From NCBI RefSeq assembly GCF_008017455.1, contig NZ_VRTY01000006.1, positions 29,875-93,874 on the forward strand: a DNA stretch of 64,000 nucleotides, written 5' to 3'. Origin of the DNA: Pontibacter qinzhouensis. Its GTDB lineage: Bacteria > Bacteroidota > Bacteroidia > Cytophagales > Hymenobacteraceae. The translations under genes were made by a program, and so were the position numbers. Below, in pieces: positions 1 through 11,208 of the stretch. A model generated the notes under the pieces. That model saw only the letters and a program-made list of their open reading frames with translations, was not told where the DNA came from and ran no database searches. The first letter of the stretch is position 1, and each line of letters opens with the position of its first letter.

Positions 1-680
1 AGCGGTTCTGGGTGGCACTGGGCACCGGGCAATACCTGAACGAGCACATAACCGGCACCGTATGGCCGCTAAAGCAGGACCGTAACAACCGCCTGAAAGA
101 GTGTGTGGATATTATCAGAGCGCTTTGGGCCGGCGAAACGGTTACGCACCACGGCCTGGTTACCGTTGAAGAAGCCACGCTCTTTACCCGCCCTGCCACA
201 CCACCGCCTATTATAGGAGCTGCCATAACACCACCAACCGCCAAATGGGTAGGCAGCTGGGCCGATGGCCTTATTACAACAGCACGGCCTCCGGAAGAAC
301 TTAAAAAAATGGTAACGGCCTTTAAAGAAGGTGGAGGCGAAGGCAAGCCCATGTTCCTGAAAGTAGAAATCTCTTTTGCCAAAACCGAAGCAGAGGCTCT
401 TGACGGTGCTTATGACCAATGGCGCTCCAATATTTTTACCAGCAGCGTGCTAACCGAGCTCAGAACCGCCAAGCAACTGCAGGAGGCAGCGCAGCTGGTT
501 CCTAAAGAGATTATGAAAGAACATGTGCTCATTTCTACCGAGCCGCAGCAATACACCGAGTGGCTGCAGCAGTATGTAGACCTGGGCTTTACAACGCTGG
601 TGCTCCACAACGTTAACCTGGAGCAGGAGCGCTTTATAGAGATTTTCGGAGAGAAGGTACTGCCACACTTCCACCAATAA
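1..680 (+). CDS. LLM-class flavin-dependent oxidoreductase (5' truncated by window)
   Basis: The 3' part of a luciferase-like monooxygenase. The reading frame is open to the window edge (in frame from base 3), so the true start lies outside; the GTG at 12 is internal. The visible residues RFWVALGTGQYLNEHITG and the following WP..R...L.E...II..LW segment are characteristic of the bacterial luciferase / F420-type TIM-barrel family, which uses reduced flavin (FMN or F420) to oxidise small substrates in the cytoplasm. I infer a flavin-type member of the group found in species lacking F420 (TIGR03885-like), because this type is often found beside a trehalose-synthase-like amylase, as here. The TAA stop shares its last base with the first intergenic repeat. 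Substrate unknown. Confidence 0.85.
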   Translation, partial: RFWVALGTGQYLNEHITGTVWPLKQDRNNRLKECVDIIRALWAGETVTHHGLVTVEEATLFTRPATPPPIIGAAITPPTAKWVGSWADGLITTARPPEELKKMVTAFKEGGGEGKPMFLKVEISFAKTEAEALDGAYDQWRSNIFTSSVLTELRTAKQLQEAAQLVPKEIMKEHVLISTEPQQYTEWLQQYVDLGFTTLVLHNVNLEQERFIEIFGEKVLPHFHQ

Positions 681-735
681 CCCTTGAGCCTTTTGAGCTT
701 AAAAAGCTTCGGGAGGCTGTTTTTATTAGAATAAT
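680..735 (+). repeat. 57-bp intergenic repeat, copy 1
   Basis: Type copy of the family described in the findings: it begins ACCCTTG, has a variable middle, then CTTCGGGAGGC and ends TTTTTATTAGAATAATC. It starts on the last base of the preceding stop codon and runs in the same sense as that gene. Confidence 0.85.
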
Positions 736-850
736 CTGATGGTTGCTTGTTAAATGGTTGTTAATTGTTGATTGCTGGTTGTTGAATGCTAGATATAGAA
801 GATGTTATTTCAACTCATAACTTTTAACTAATCAAAAGTGCCTTTTCGTT
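736..850. repeat. low-complexity intergenic tract
   Basis: Degenerate short words (TTGTTG, GGTTGTT, CTAGATATAG, TTAACT) repeat imperfectly. Similar words recur at 6340-6456, 8660-8800 and 25946-25980. No coding potential seen. Confidence 0.5.
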
Positions 851-886
851 TAAATAAAATTCGTAAATCCGCTCACAAAATAAAAC

Positions 887-2551
887 ATGATAGAAAAAGA
901 CTTCTGGTACAAAAATGCAGTACTGTATACCCTGGATGTGGAAACGTTTCAGGACTCTAACAACGATGGCGTAGGCGATTTCAGGGGTCTGATCAGCAGG
1001 ATAGACTATTTGGCGACGCTGGGCATTAACTGCATCTGGCTGCTGCCGTTTTACCCATCACCTAACCACGACAACGGCTACGACATTACCGACTACTACA
1101 GCGTAGACAGCCGCCTCGGCAACCTCGGCGACTTTGCCAGCTTTATTCAGGCGGCCAATGAGCGGGGCATTCGGGTAATCGTAGACCTGGTTATAAACCA
1201 TACCTCTAACCAGCACCCCTGGTTTCTGGAAGCCCGAAAAGACAAAAACTCTCCTTACCGCGAGTACTACACCTGGAGCAAAGAGGAGCCAAAAAACCCC
1301 GAGTACGAACCTGCTTTTAAAGGTGAAGACGACAGTATCTGGGAGTACGACGAAGTAGCCAAAGAGTACTTTCTGCACCGTTTCTACAACCACCAGCCCG
1401 ACCTGAACCTGGCTAACCCCATGGTGCGCAAAGAAATTCACCAGATCATGGGTTTCTGGCTGGCCCTGGGTGTGTCTGGGTTTAGAGTAGATGCGGCTCA
1501 TATTTTAGTTGAGAACGACGACCCGAAAGACCAGGGTGAGTTTCATGACCTGATAGAAGACATGCGTGAGTTCATTACCTCCCATAGCCGCGATGCCATT
1601 TTACTGGCAGAGGCCTCAGGCCCTCCCGAAGTAGTTGGCAAGTTCTTTAAGGGCAAAGAGCGCATGCACATGATGTTCAATTTCCTGCTCAACCAGCACA
1701 CGTTCCATGCTTTAGCCATAGAAGAGGCAGAACCGATCCGGAAAGGCATTTCTATTTTACCTAAAAAAGATATGTCATCTGCCTGGCTTAACTTTTTGCG
1801 GCACCACGACGAGCTGAACCTCGAAGACCTGGAGAAAAAAGAGCAGCAGGCTGTTTTCGATAAGTTTGCCCCGAGCAAAGACATGCTGATTTTTGGTCGT
1901 GGTATTAAGCGCCGCCTTGCCCCGATGCTAAACGGAGACCAACGCCGGCTCGAACTGGCCTATAGCCTGCTTTTTAGCTCACCTGGCACACCGGTTATTC
2001 AGTATGGTGCCGAAATAGGCATGGGCGACGATATTTCGCTGCCCGGCCGCAACAGCGTTCGCACCGCCATGCAATGGTCGCCGGAGCGGAACGGAGGTTT
2101 TTCGGAAGCAGCTCCCTCCAAACTTACACGGCCAGTTATTAGCCAGGGCGATTACTCGTATAAGCGCCTGAACGTTATTCAGCAGCAGTGCCAGCCAGGC
2201 TCTTTACTCAACTGGATGGAGCGCCTGATCCGGCTGCGTCGCCAGTGCCCGGAGGTTGGAAACGGCGAACTGGAGGTGCTGAAGGTAAAGCACAAAGCAG
2301 TACTGGCCTGTGCCTACAAAATGGTTTTTGAACTGGTGGTGGTGCATAACCTGGGGTCGGAGGAATGTGAGGTGGAGCTGCCGCTGCTCCGGGAAGACAA
2401 CGAGAGTCTGATCGAAATTTTTAGCGATAGTACTTATGATACCCCAAAAAAGGGGGAGATGAAGCTAAAACCTTATGGCTACCGTTGGTTCCGCATCCGG
2501 AAAAAAGAACTTCGGGACGAGACAGTTAAGAAGAAGAAAAAGACAAAATAA
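887..2551 (+). CDS. GH13 alpha-amylase family protein, trehalose-synthase-like
   Basis: A 554-residue glycoside hydrolase family 13 protein without a signal peptide, so probably cytoplasmic. It has conserved GH13 region I (DLVINHTS, residues 100-107), region II with the nucleophile D202 (GFRVDAA), the acid/base E242 (LLAEAS) and region IV with D308 (FLRHHDE). The N-terminus FWYKNAVLYTLDVETFQDSN and the short length match the trehalose-synthase (maltose-trehalose isomerase) subgroup rather than secreted amylases; the C-terminus is a short beta-sandwich domain followed by a lysine-rich tail. The likely reaction is intramolecular transglucosylation or alpha-glucoside hydrolysis in maltose/trehalose metabolism. 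Exact substrate cannot be read from sequence. Follows the LLM gene in the same direction, a pairing seen elsewhere in this phylum. Confidence 0.85.
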   Translation: MIEKDFWYKNAVLYTLDVETFQDSNNDGVGDFRGLISRIDYLATLGINCIWLLPFYPSPNHDNGYDITDYYSVDSRLGNLGDFASFIQAANERGIRVIVDLVINHTSNQHPWFLEARKDKNSPYREYYTWSKEEPKNPEYEPAFKGEDDSIWEYDEVAKEYFLHRFYNHQPDLNLANPMVRKEIHQIMGFWLALGVSGFRVDAAHILVENDDPKDQGEFHDLIEDMREFITSHSRDAILLAEASGPPEVVGKFFKGKERMHMMFNFLLNQHTFHALAIEEAEPIRKGISILPKKDMSSAWLNFLRHHDELNLEDLEKKEQQAVFDKFAPSKDMLIFGRGIKRRLAPMLNGDQRRLELAYSLLFSSPGTPVIQYGAEIGMGDDISLPGRNSVRTAMQWSPERNGGFSEAAPSKLTRPVISQGDYSYKRLNVIQQQCQPGSLLNWMERLIRLRRQCPEVGNGELEVLKVKHKAVLACAYKMVFELVVVHNLGSEECEVELPLLREDNESLIEIFSDSTYDTPKKGEMKLKPYGYRWFRIRKKELRDETVKKKKKTK

Positions 2552-2729
2552 CGGTTAACCAGCCGCGCCTGCACACCAGAACAGGTGCTTTGTAAACCTG
2601 CCATATGGAGTTCGTCAGCAACCGGGGAGAATAAGGGCTTGCTTCCTGTTGCTGATGGGCTCTTTTCTTTATACCGATAAAAATGCTGAACTTGCGCCTG
2701 TTTTACGATTAAAGCAGGCAAGCCGATTT

Positions 2730-3365
2730 ATGCGCGAGAAAGTAGTACAGTATGTTTTTTTCTTTGCCGGATTAATATTTATCGCCTTCGGTAATGCACT
2801 CGCCGTTAAAGTTAAGTTTCTGGGCCTGAACCCCTGGGAGGCGCTGAATGTAGCACTTTTTCAGAAGTTTGGCCTCACTATTGGCGCCTGGAGCACCATT
2901 ACAGGCTTACTCCTGCTGGTGGTGGCACTCTTTGTAAAACGCACCTACGTCAGCATCGGCACTTTCCTGAACGCCCTGCTCATCGGCCCCATCATGGACT
3001 TTTTCCTTTGGCTCGGTTTCCTCCCGAATGCCACGCATACCCCCCTCGATTATGTAATTTTAGCCTGTGCCATTCTACTGGCTGGCACGGGCGGCGGTTT
3101 ATATGTTTCCGGAGGCGTAGGAGCCGGCCCAAAAGACGGTTTCATGCTAACAGTGGCCGAAATGACAAAGCTCTCGGTTAGCCGTGCCCGCATGGCAGTG
3201 GAGCTGGTGGTGCTGGTTATCAGTTATTTTCTGGGCGGGCCTGTATTTGTGGTCACGTTTTTCTACACGCTGCTCCAAAGCCCTATTTTCCAGGTAAGCC
3301 TGAAGTTTTTCGGCAGACTACGGGTATCGCTTACAGAGAAGTGGCAGACGCAGAGTTCCAATTAA
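2730..3365 (+). CDS. YczE/YitT-like integral membrane protein
   Basis: A 211-residue polytopic membrane protein with about five hydrophobic segments. The N-terminal FFFAGLIFIAFGNALAVK and the LGLNPWEALNVAL motif are typical of the YczE/YyaS family, whose function is not established. I chose the ATG at 2730 because the first transmembrane segment starts nine residues later, as in relatives; an in-frame upstream TTG/ATG (2649/2655) would add a polar 25-27 residue leader. Lies 178 bp after the amylase gene in the same direction, possibly co-transcribed. Glycine-rich loop TGGGLYVSGGVGAGPKDG (about residues 141-158) is a well conserved family feature. Confidence 0.7.
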   Translation: MREKVVQYVFFFAGLIFIAFGNALAVKVKFLGLNPWEALNVALFQKFGLTIGAWSTITGLLLLVVALFVKRTYVSIGTFLNALLIGPIMDFFLWLGFLPNATHTPLDYVILACAILLAGTGGGLYVSGGVGAGPKDGFMLTVAEMTKLSVSRARMAVELVVLVISYFLGGPVFVVTFFYTLLQSPIFQVSLKFFGRLRVSLTEKWQTQSSN

Positions 3366-3438
3366 AACGAACATCAGACACAGCATACAAGTTTTAAGAC
3401 TATTTTTCAGAAAACTGCACCTGCTCAATAACAATACT

Positions 3439-4857
3439 CTATAAATTCTGCACCACCACTTCTTCCTTCCCGCCAGTGTGCAGGTCTACTTTAAAAAGCT
3501 GGTGGCTGTTGGTGCTGGTAACCCAGAGTATTCCATGCAGGTACATGATGTCGTTTGGCTCCGAAAAACCTTCGGCCAGCGTGCTGACGCGGTTCCGCTC
3601 CAGGTCGAGTATTTTCACCTTGCCGTTGTAGGTATCTGCAATGTAGATGTTGCTGTCTATTACCTCTACGCCTACACAATGCTGGAGCAAGGCATCGTTT
3701 ACTGCACCGTCTACATCACCAAAATCAAAAAGCCCCCAACCAACCAGAGTCAGCACCATTTCCGACTCCAGGTTAAGCGTACGAATAGCACTAGCCTCAG
3801 CATCTGCTATGTACAGCACGTGCCCGTTTATAGCTAAACCACTCGGCTGGTTAAATGCAGCCTCCAGGAGCAAGCCATCGGTCAAGGCTTCGCGGCCGCT
3901 GCCGGCAAAGCGGTACACTTTTTCGGTGCCCAGGTTCATGCGCAGAATCTGGTGGTTGCCGGCGTTGGCTATGTACAGGTGGTCGTGTACGAGCAGCAAA
4001 TCCCAGGGGCTGTTGGGGTTTATGGGTTCACCTATTTTATCGTTGATAAAGTAGTAGCCGAGTTCTCCGGTGCCAGCTGCTGTCGTTACCTGCCTTTGCT
4101 GCAGGTCTACCTTCCGGATAGCATTATTTTTGGAATCGGCTATGTAGAGCGTTTGCCTCTGCAGCGCCAGCCCATGCGGCTCCCGGAAAGTGGCGGAGGC
4201 AAAGTCTCCGTCCGAAAAGCCTGCTTCGCCAGAGCCAATTACCTCCAGCACCTGCCCCTGCTGGTTTAGTTTCAGGATGCGGTTGTGGCCGCTGTCGGAG
4301 AGGTAGATGTTGCCATCTTCGTCGCTGATAAGTTTTGAGGGGAAGGATAAAACAGTATTTTCGGGATGTTCCCCGTGGAAACCAAAGGATTCCAGGCTCA
4401 AGGTCTCAGCAAAGTCCTCCTTCATTTTCTGAATATAGGGCTGCGCCTTCTCGTATACCCCTTCCCCGGCATGCTGGCCAACTACTTTGCCGTTTGGGTC
4501 TATGAGCACTACTGTAGGCCAGGCTCTAATGCCGTACTGGTTCCAGAGGTAATAGTCAGCATCGTTTACCACCGGGTGCTCCACACCAAATTTTCGGATG
4601 GCTTGCCTGATGGTATCGTTGCTTTTTTCAGCTTCGAATTTAGCGGAATGTACGCCAACTACGACTAATACATCCGTAAATTCTTCTTCCAGCCGCTTCA
4701 GGTCCGGCACAATGTGCTGGCAGTTAATGCAGCCAAAAGTCCAGAAATCCAGCAGCACAATTTTGCCTCTGAAATCTTTGATAGACCAGTTCCGGTCTGT
4801 GTTGAGCCAACCAAAATGAGTGTTTAGTTCAGGTGCGTTTACGCGTCCGGTAAGCAT
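3439..4857 (-). CDS. thioredoxin-like domain protein with NHL repeats
   Basis: A 472-residue two-part protein. Residues 1-150 form a TlpA/redoxin thioredoxin-like fold with the active-site pair C43-x-x-C46 (FGCINCQH), and the rest is an NHL-type beta-propeller with repeated GL...LYIADSxNNAIRK segments. No signal peptide is evident, although bacterial relatives often act in the periplasm. This domain order matches the animal NHLRC2-type protein and its bacterial homologues. The role is probably thiol-disulfide chemistry guided by a propeller docking domain; the partner is unknown. Transcribed opposite to the upstream membrane-protein gene, with which it is convergent across 73 bp. Confidence is high for domains, low for role. 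Confidence 0.85.
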   Translation of the reverse strand: MLTGRVNAPELNTHFGWLNTDRNWSIKDFRGKIVLLDFWTFGCINCQHIVPDLKRLEEEFTDVLVVVGVHSAKFEAEKSNDTIRQAIRKFGVEHPVVNDADYYLWNQYGIRAWPTVVLIDPNGKVVGQHAGEGVYEKAQPYIQKMKEDFAETLSLESFGFHGEHPENTVLSFPSKLISDEDGNIYLSDSGHNRILKLNQQGQVLEVIGSGEAGFSDGDFASATFREPHGLALQRQTLYIADSKNNAIRKVDLQQRQVTTAAGTGELGYYFINDKIGEPINPNSPWDLLLVHDHLYIANAGNHQILRMNLGTEKVYRFAGSGREALTDGLLLEAAFNQPSGLAINGHVLYIADAEASAIRTLNLESEMVLTLVGWGLFDFGDVDGAVNDALLQHCVGVEVIDSNIYIADTYNGKVKILDLERNRVSTLAEGFSEPNDIMYLHGILWVTSTNSHQLFKVDLHTGGKEEVVVQNL

Positions 4858-5054
4858 AGGCGATGCAGCTTTTGAGGAGTTTAACTCGTTTTCTGTTACC
4901 GGAATAGGTGGGAGAAGGTTGTAGAAGAGACGCTAGACACAGGACGTAAGACACAAGACTTTTGCATGAAATGAAGAAACAGGAACTCACAGTCTAACTA
5001 GATAAAGACTTATCTTATTCGCTCAATCACTCATTCAAAATTCCCGTGCAACCA

Positions 5055-5112
5055 AATTATTCTAATGAAAAAGGCCTTTCAAAGCCTTATGATGCTCCGG
5101 AAGGCCAAGGGT
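5055..5112 (-). repeat. 57-bp intergenic repeat, copy 2
   Basis: Reverse-strand copy, AATTATTCTAATG at the left and CCAAGGGT at the right. It begins one base after the stop of the TPM/YgcG gene and runs in the same sense as that gene. Confidence 0.85.
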
Positions 5113-5113
5113 C

Positions 5114-5890
5114 TTACCAGCTGCTGCTGGCGCCGCCGCCTCCAAATGAGCCTCCTCCAAAACCTCCGAAGCCGCCACCTCCGCCGCCAAAACCGCCTCC
5201 TCCGAAGCCACCGCCTCTGCCAAAGCCACCCGGAATAAAAATGGGGCCACCACCTAAGGTACGGGCACCTCTGCGGCCACCTCTGCCACCGCCGCCACCT
5301 CTCCTGGAGATGAAGAACACGATCAGCATGACAATAATAATGATGAAGAAAATAGAAGGACCTCCTTCCTCGTCGCCGCCTTGTTGCCGTGGGTCGGCCT
5401 GGTACTCGCCGCTGGCCAGGCTAAAGATGCGGCTGGTGGCCTCATCTAGACCTTTGTAGTAGTTGTTCTGCTGGAAGTTTGGTTTCAGAATATTTTCTGT
5501 AATGCGCTTGGCAATGCCATCGGTTATGAAGTGCTCCACGCCATAACCAGTAGCTATTGCTACCCGGCGTTCGTTTTTCGCAACTAATATTAGCAAGCCG
5601 TTGTCGTTGGCTTTGCTACCGACACCCCATTGTTCGCCTAAGCGAGCGGCGTAATCGTCTATAGCATAGCCGCCGATCGAGGTCAGGGTTACTATTGCGA
5701 TTTGGGTGGAGGTGGTGTCGTTGTAGTTTACCAGCTTCCGCTCCAGGGCTGCCTCCTCTTCTGCGCTTAACATGTTGGCCAGGTCGTTTACAAGCCGTGG
5801 CGGGTTAGGGCGCGGCGGAAAATCGCTGTTCTGGGCAAAAGCCAGTACGCTGGCCAAACAAAAGTATATCGCAAAAATCAGGTGCTTCAT
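5114..5890 (-). CDS. TPM domain protein (YgcG family) with Gly-rich C-terminus
   Basis: A 258-residue exported membrane protein. Residues 1-19 are a signal peptide ending AFAQ; residues about 30-170 form a TPM (TLP18.3/Psb32/MOLO-1) domain with the conserved START-like LVNDLANMLS and the GVGSKANDNGLLILVA core; a transmembrane segment (IFFIIIIVMLIVFFI) follows; the last 60 residues are almost only Gly, Phe, Arg and Ser. Such Gly-rich tails are standard in YgcG relatives. The family is probably involved in membrane-protein quality control or stress response, without a defined reaction. Last gene of a lemA-TPM-TPM operon, starting 5 bp after the previous stop. Confidence 0.9.
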   Translation of the reverse strand: MKHLIFAIYFCLASVLAFAQNSDFPPRPNPPRLVNDLANMLSAEEEAALERKLVNYNDTTSTQIAIVTLTSIGGYAIDDYAARLGEQWGVGSKANDNGLLILVAKNERRVAIATGYGVEHFITDGIAKRITENILKPNFQQNNYYKGLDEATSRIFSLASGEYQADPRQQGGDEEGGPSIFFIIIIVMLIVFFISRRGGGGGRGGRRGARTLGGGPIFIPGGFGRGGGFGGGGFGGGGGGFGGFGGGSFGGGGASSSW

Positions 5891-5895
5891 AGTAT

Positions 5896-6333
5896 TTATT
5901 CTCCGAAAGAGATATCGTCTTTGAGTTCGTTGATATCGCCTTTCTGGTTGTAAGGAAAGTGTACCTGCAGTTGCTCGCCTGCCATGAGTATGCCTTCAGA
6001 CAAACCCTGCGCGTATCGTTTCTCCTTGAAATGTGAAATAACTTTTGCCGTTACGTCTTCCCAGAAATGCTCCGGCACAATGGCATTAATGCCGGCATCG
6101 CCCAGAATAGCGAACTGGTGATCGAGCAGGGCCACATAAAACAGCACCCCGTTACGCCCCTGCGTCTCGTGCATGTGCAGTTCGGCAAACACCTCTGTTG
6201 CACGGTCTAGAACCTTACCTTTGCAGTTGTTCTCTATGTGCACACGTATCTCACCAGAGGTATTTTTTTCGGCCTCCGCAATAGCCGCCACAATCTGCTG
6301 CTCGTCGGCTTCGGTTATGACATCTTTTGGCAT
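5896..6333 (-). CDS. TPM domain protein
   Basis: A 145-residue cytoplasmic-looking TPM domain without signal peptide or membrane segment. Features include the N-terminal ITEADEQQIVAAIAEAEKNT helix, SGEIRVHIE strand and NGVLFYVALLDHQFAILGD core. This short form commonly sits between lemA and a longer TPM/YgcG gene, as here: it starts 123 bp after lemA and is followed 5 bp later by the YgcG-type gene. Function unknown; the conserved gene set suggests the three act together at the membrane. Confidence 0.88.
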   Translation of the reverse strand: MPKDVITEADEQQIVAAIAEAEKNTSGEIRVHIENNCKGKVLDRATEVFAELHMHETQGRNGVLFYVALLDHQFAILGDAGINAIVPEHFWEDVTAKVISHFKEKRYAQGLSEGILMAGEQLQVHFPYNQKGDINELKDDISFGE

Positions 6334-6362
6334 TTCTTTGGTTGTTGGTTGTTTATTGTTGT

Positions 6363-6456
6363 TTGTTGGTTGCTAGTTGCTGATTACTAAACAATCAGTG
6401 TGTTTTTATACTTACAGGATCTGAGAACTTAACAATCAGCAACTAACAACCAACAA
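6363..6456. repeat. inverted repeat between lemA and the TPM gene
   Basis: Two 23-nt arms (6363-6385 and 6434-6456) built of GGTTG/AGTTGCTGATT words are inverted copies with one mismatch, separated by 48 nt. It lies between the first two genes of the lemA operon, so it would fold in the transcript; no T-run, so not a standard terminator. The arms share words with low-complexity tracts elsewhere in the window. Confidence 0.6.
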
Positions 6457-7035
6457 TTAAAACTGTACCGTTGGGGCGCGTTCTGCACCTGGGTCAGCCT
6501 GGAAGTGGCCTTTCCGCTCAAACCCGTAAATGCCTGCCATCAGGTTATTGGGGAACGAGCGCACGGTGGTATTGTAGTCCTGCACCATCTCGTTATACTT
6601 GCGCCGCTCAGTACTGATGCGGTTTTCGGTACCCGAGAGTTCGGCCTGCAGTTCCAGAAAGTTATTATTCGCTTTTAGCTCAGGGTATGCTTCTGCTGTA
6701 GCCAGTAACCTCGACAGGGCTCCGCTTAGCTGGTTTTGCGCCTGCTGAAACCGCTCAATATTCTCAGGTGTCAGGTCATCGCTGCTGATCTGGATGCTGG
6801 TAGCTCTGGAACGGGCATTTATCACGGCTTCGAGGGTTTCTTTCTCAAAATTGGCGGCTCCCTTTACCGTATTCACCAGGTTTGGAATCAGGTCGGCACG
6901 GCGCTGGTAAGAGTTTTCTACGTTGGCCCACTGGCCCTGCACTGCCTCATCTTTCTGCACCATAGTGTTATAGCCGCAAGACGATTGCGAGGCTAGAATA
7001 ACAAACCCGATCAGGTAAAAAAATAGCTTTTTCAT
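6457..7035 (-). CDS. lemA: LemA family protein
   Basis: A 192-residue LemA protein: hydrophobic N-terminus with a possible lipobox (SQSSC, Cys20), then a long four-helix bundle containing the family signatures RRADLIPNLVNTVKG and FPNNLMAGIYGF. LemA proteins are anchored in the membrane with the helical bundle exposed; their biochemical role is not established. Heads the operon with two TPM genes. The 618 bp upstream is shared with the divergent nucleotidyltransferase gene and contains two intergenic repeats facing each other. Confidence 0.92.
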   Translation of the reverse strand: MKKLFFYLIGFVILASQSSCGYNTMVQKDEAVQGQWANVENSYQRRADLIPNLVNTVKGAANFEKETLEAVINARSRATSIQISSDDLTPENIERFQQAQNQLSGALSRLLATAEAYPELKANNNFLELQAELSGTENRISTERRKYNEMVQDYNTTVRSFPNNLMAGIYGFERKGHFQADPGAERAPTVQF

Positions 7036-7192
7036 AAATAAAAGTTAAATAACAGTTCTTCGCTTCTTGTAGTATAGGGCGCGATATCACTACGAAATTA
7101 ATAAATCATCGTTTACTTTAACGCTAAACATATTAGAAATTATATACTAGCGGTTAAATGTTCCGCACATTCAACTAAAACACCTTGGATGA

Positions 7193-7248
7193 ACCCTTGG
7201 CAGAATTCTGGCAAAAACCTTCTGGAGGCTGTTTTCATTCAAATAATT
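7193..7248 (+). repeat. 57-bp intergenic repeat, copy 3
   Basis: ACCCTTGG ... CCTTCTGGAGGCTG ... CATTCAAATAATT (two changes in the 3' motif). Lies between the divergent lemA and nucleotidyltransferase genes, one of the few copies not behind a gene end. Confidence 0.8.
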
Positions 7249-7399
7249 TAGATGCTACCACTGAAACAGGTTGAGTTACCTGGCAAGCCTTGCTTGTATG
7301 TAGCCTTCAGACGTTAACTTAACTCAAGTAGTGCTAAGATGGCAATAGTGGGGGTGGGGCAGTGGAAGTAGAAACAACCCTTTTGCTACCGTACAAATG

Positions 7400-7456
7400 A
7401 ATTATTCCAATGAAATCACCCTTCAAAAGCAAAACCGGTGTTTTTGGCCTTAGGGT
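7400..7456 (-). repeat. 57-bp intergenic repeat, copy 4
   Basis: AATTATTCCAATG ... TTAGGGT. More diverged than most copies. Faces copy 3 tail-to-tail with 151 bp between. The rest of 7036-7653 is AT-rich with no gene seen. Confidence 0.7.
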
Positions 7457-7653
7457 GTTACATGAACAGACAGGAATATAGAATATCCTTGTACTCCCTA
7501 TTTTCAAATCTTCACATCTGCCGATCCTGATCTGCCAACTTCCTATCAAAAAGGTCGTATTTGCTGCTAAAATCATAGCAAATGCGTAGTTTTGGAGGTG
7601 CAGGTGTTATAGATTGAGGCCGAAAATTGATATATTGCCTCAAATTGCGATTT

Positions 7654-8652
7654 ATGAAAGTAGTTATACCCGTTGCAGGAGTTGGTTCAAGACTCCGTCC
7701 GCACACGCATACGCAACCAAAGTCGCTGGTGCCTGTAGCAGACAATACGATTTTAGGTCATATTATAGAGCGATTGCTGGAGGCTGGTATACAAGACTTT
7801 GTCTTTATTATCGGGTACCTGGGCGAGAAGATAGAGAATTATGTGCGGCAGAAATACCCCAACATAAAAAGCGAATTTGTGGTGCAGGAGCCGCGCGAAG
7901 GTCTGGGGCATGCGCTTTGGGTAGCCCGCGAAACCTACCGCACAGAAAGCAGCATCCTGATTATGCTCGGCGATGCCATTGTGGATGTCGATTTTGAAGC
8001 CGTTATACAGGCGCCACACTCGGTGCTGGGCGTTAAGAAAGTATCGAAGCCTTCGCTTTTCGGCGTAACAGAGGTGGGGTCAGATGAGTTTATAACCAAG
8101 CTTGTCGAGAAACCCATGATCCCGAAGTCGAACTTTGCACTGGTAGGGCTTTATAAAATTATTCAGCCCGATAAGCTGGTGGAGTCGCTGGAGTATATTA
8201 TTCAGGCCGACATCCGTACCCAAAACGAATACCACCTCACCGATGCCCTCATGCACATGATCCGGAACGGCGAGAAAATGACCACCTGGGGCGTAGATAA
8301 CTGGTTCGACTGCGGCCGCAAAGAAACGCTACTCGAAGCTAATGCCACTTTACTGAGCCGGCCTGAGTTCCGCAAAAGAGACTACAGCCAATTCCCCAAT
8401 ACCATTATTATACCGCCGGTTAGCATCGGGGAAAATTGCCAGGTAGCCAATTCTATAATCGGCCCGTATGTGGCTATCGGCGATAACACCATTATTACTT
8501 CCTCCATCCTCAGCAACTCTATTATCGGATCCTTCAGCGAACTGCAGTATGCCGTTATGCGCGATTCCATTATCGGCTCCGACGCTTCTTTTAAAGGTCT
8601 CAGCCACAGCCTCAACATCGGCGACAGCACCGAAATCAATTTCGGACAGTAG
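7654..8652 (+). CDS. nucleotidyltransferase (NDP-sugar pyrophosphorylase) with left-handed beta-helix tail
   Basis: A 332-residue sugar-phosphate nucleotidyltransferase. Residues 1-20 hold the nucleotide-binding signature AGVGSRLRPHT with K23 following; the middle has VVQEPREGLGHALW and WFDCGRK segments of glucose-1-phosphate thymidylyl/uridylyltransferases; residues about 250-325 are hexapeptide repeats (VSIGEN, VAIGDN, SIIGS) forming a beta-helix. Expected reaction: NTP + sugar-1-phosphate to NDP-sugar + PPi, for cell-surface polysaccharide precursors. I use the ATG at 7654, which puts the catalytic strand at the N-terminus; an upstream TTG would only add nine residues. Monocistronic by spacing. 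Confidence 0.9.
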   Translation: MKVVIPVAGVGSRLRPHTHTQPKSLVPVADNTILGHIIERLLEAGIQDFVFIIGYLGEKIENYVRQKYPNIKSEFVVQEPREGLGHALWVARETYRTESSILIMLGDAIVDVDFEAVIQAPHSVLGVKKVSKPSLFGVTEVGSDEFITKLVEKPMIPKSNFALVGLYKIIQPDKLVESLEYIIQADIRTQNEYHLTDALMHMIRNGEKMTTWGVDNWFDCGRKETLLEANATLLSRPEFRKRDYSQFPNTIIIPPVSIGENCQVANSIIGPYVAIGDNTIITSSILSNSIIGSFSELQYAVMRDSIIGSDASFKGLSHSLNIGDSTEINFGQ

Positions 8653-8659
8653 CTGGTTA

Positions 8660-8805
8660 ATGTGCTAATTTTTTAATTTTGAATTTTGAATGACTGAGAG
8701 AATGGAGGTGGATCTCTTTTAACTTTTAACTCTTAACTCATAACTCTTAATTAAAGTAAAGTCTAACATCTAGTATCTACTATCTATCATCTTACCCTAC
8801 CATCT
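8660..8805. repeat. low-complexity intergenic tract
   Basis: Imperfect runs of TTAACT/CTTAACTC words (8715-8755) followed by CTAGTATCTACTATC words (8765-8795) directly before the prolyl oligopeptidase start. No open frame or terminator. Related wording at 810-835 and 25946-25980. Confidence 0.5.
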
Positions 8806-8808
8806 ACA

Positions 8809-11001
<2,193 letters not shown>

Positions 11002-11023
11002 CTGCTATTAAATTTATTTTACC

Positions 11024-11063
11024 AAAAGCCGCGCTACCTCTAACAGGTGGCGCGGCTTTTTTT
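11024..11063 (+). terminator. intrinsic terminator of prolyl oligopeptidase
   Basis: Stem AAAAGCCGCGC(T)ACCT / AGGT(G)GCGCGGCTTTT around a 5-nt loop, followed by T7. Begins 22 bp after the stop. Confidence 0.9.
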
Positions 11064-11208
11064 GTTGCAGAAGAAAAAGAGCCGCATATTGATTCGCTGT
11101 GTGCCTGTAGAGGTTTTATTTTACAGTTGCAGGAGGAGCTTGTATTCGGATGATGCGAAGTAACAGGACACAATATTTCTTTAAGGTAATGTCTTTTATT
11201 ATAGGCAG

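Noticed and set aside
5046..5459. Plus-strand proline-rich frame of 137 codons
   Set aside because: It is the antisense of the glycine-rich tail of the TPM/YgcG protein; Gly codons read in reverse give Pro.
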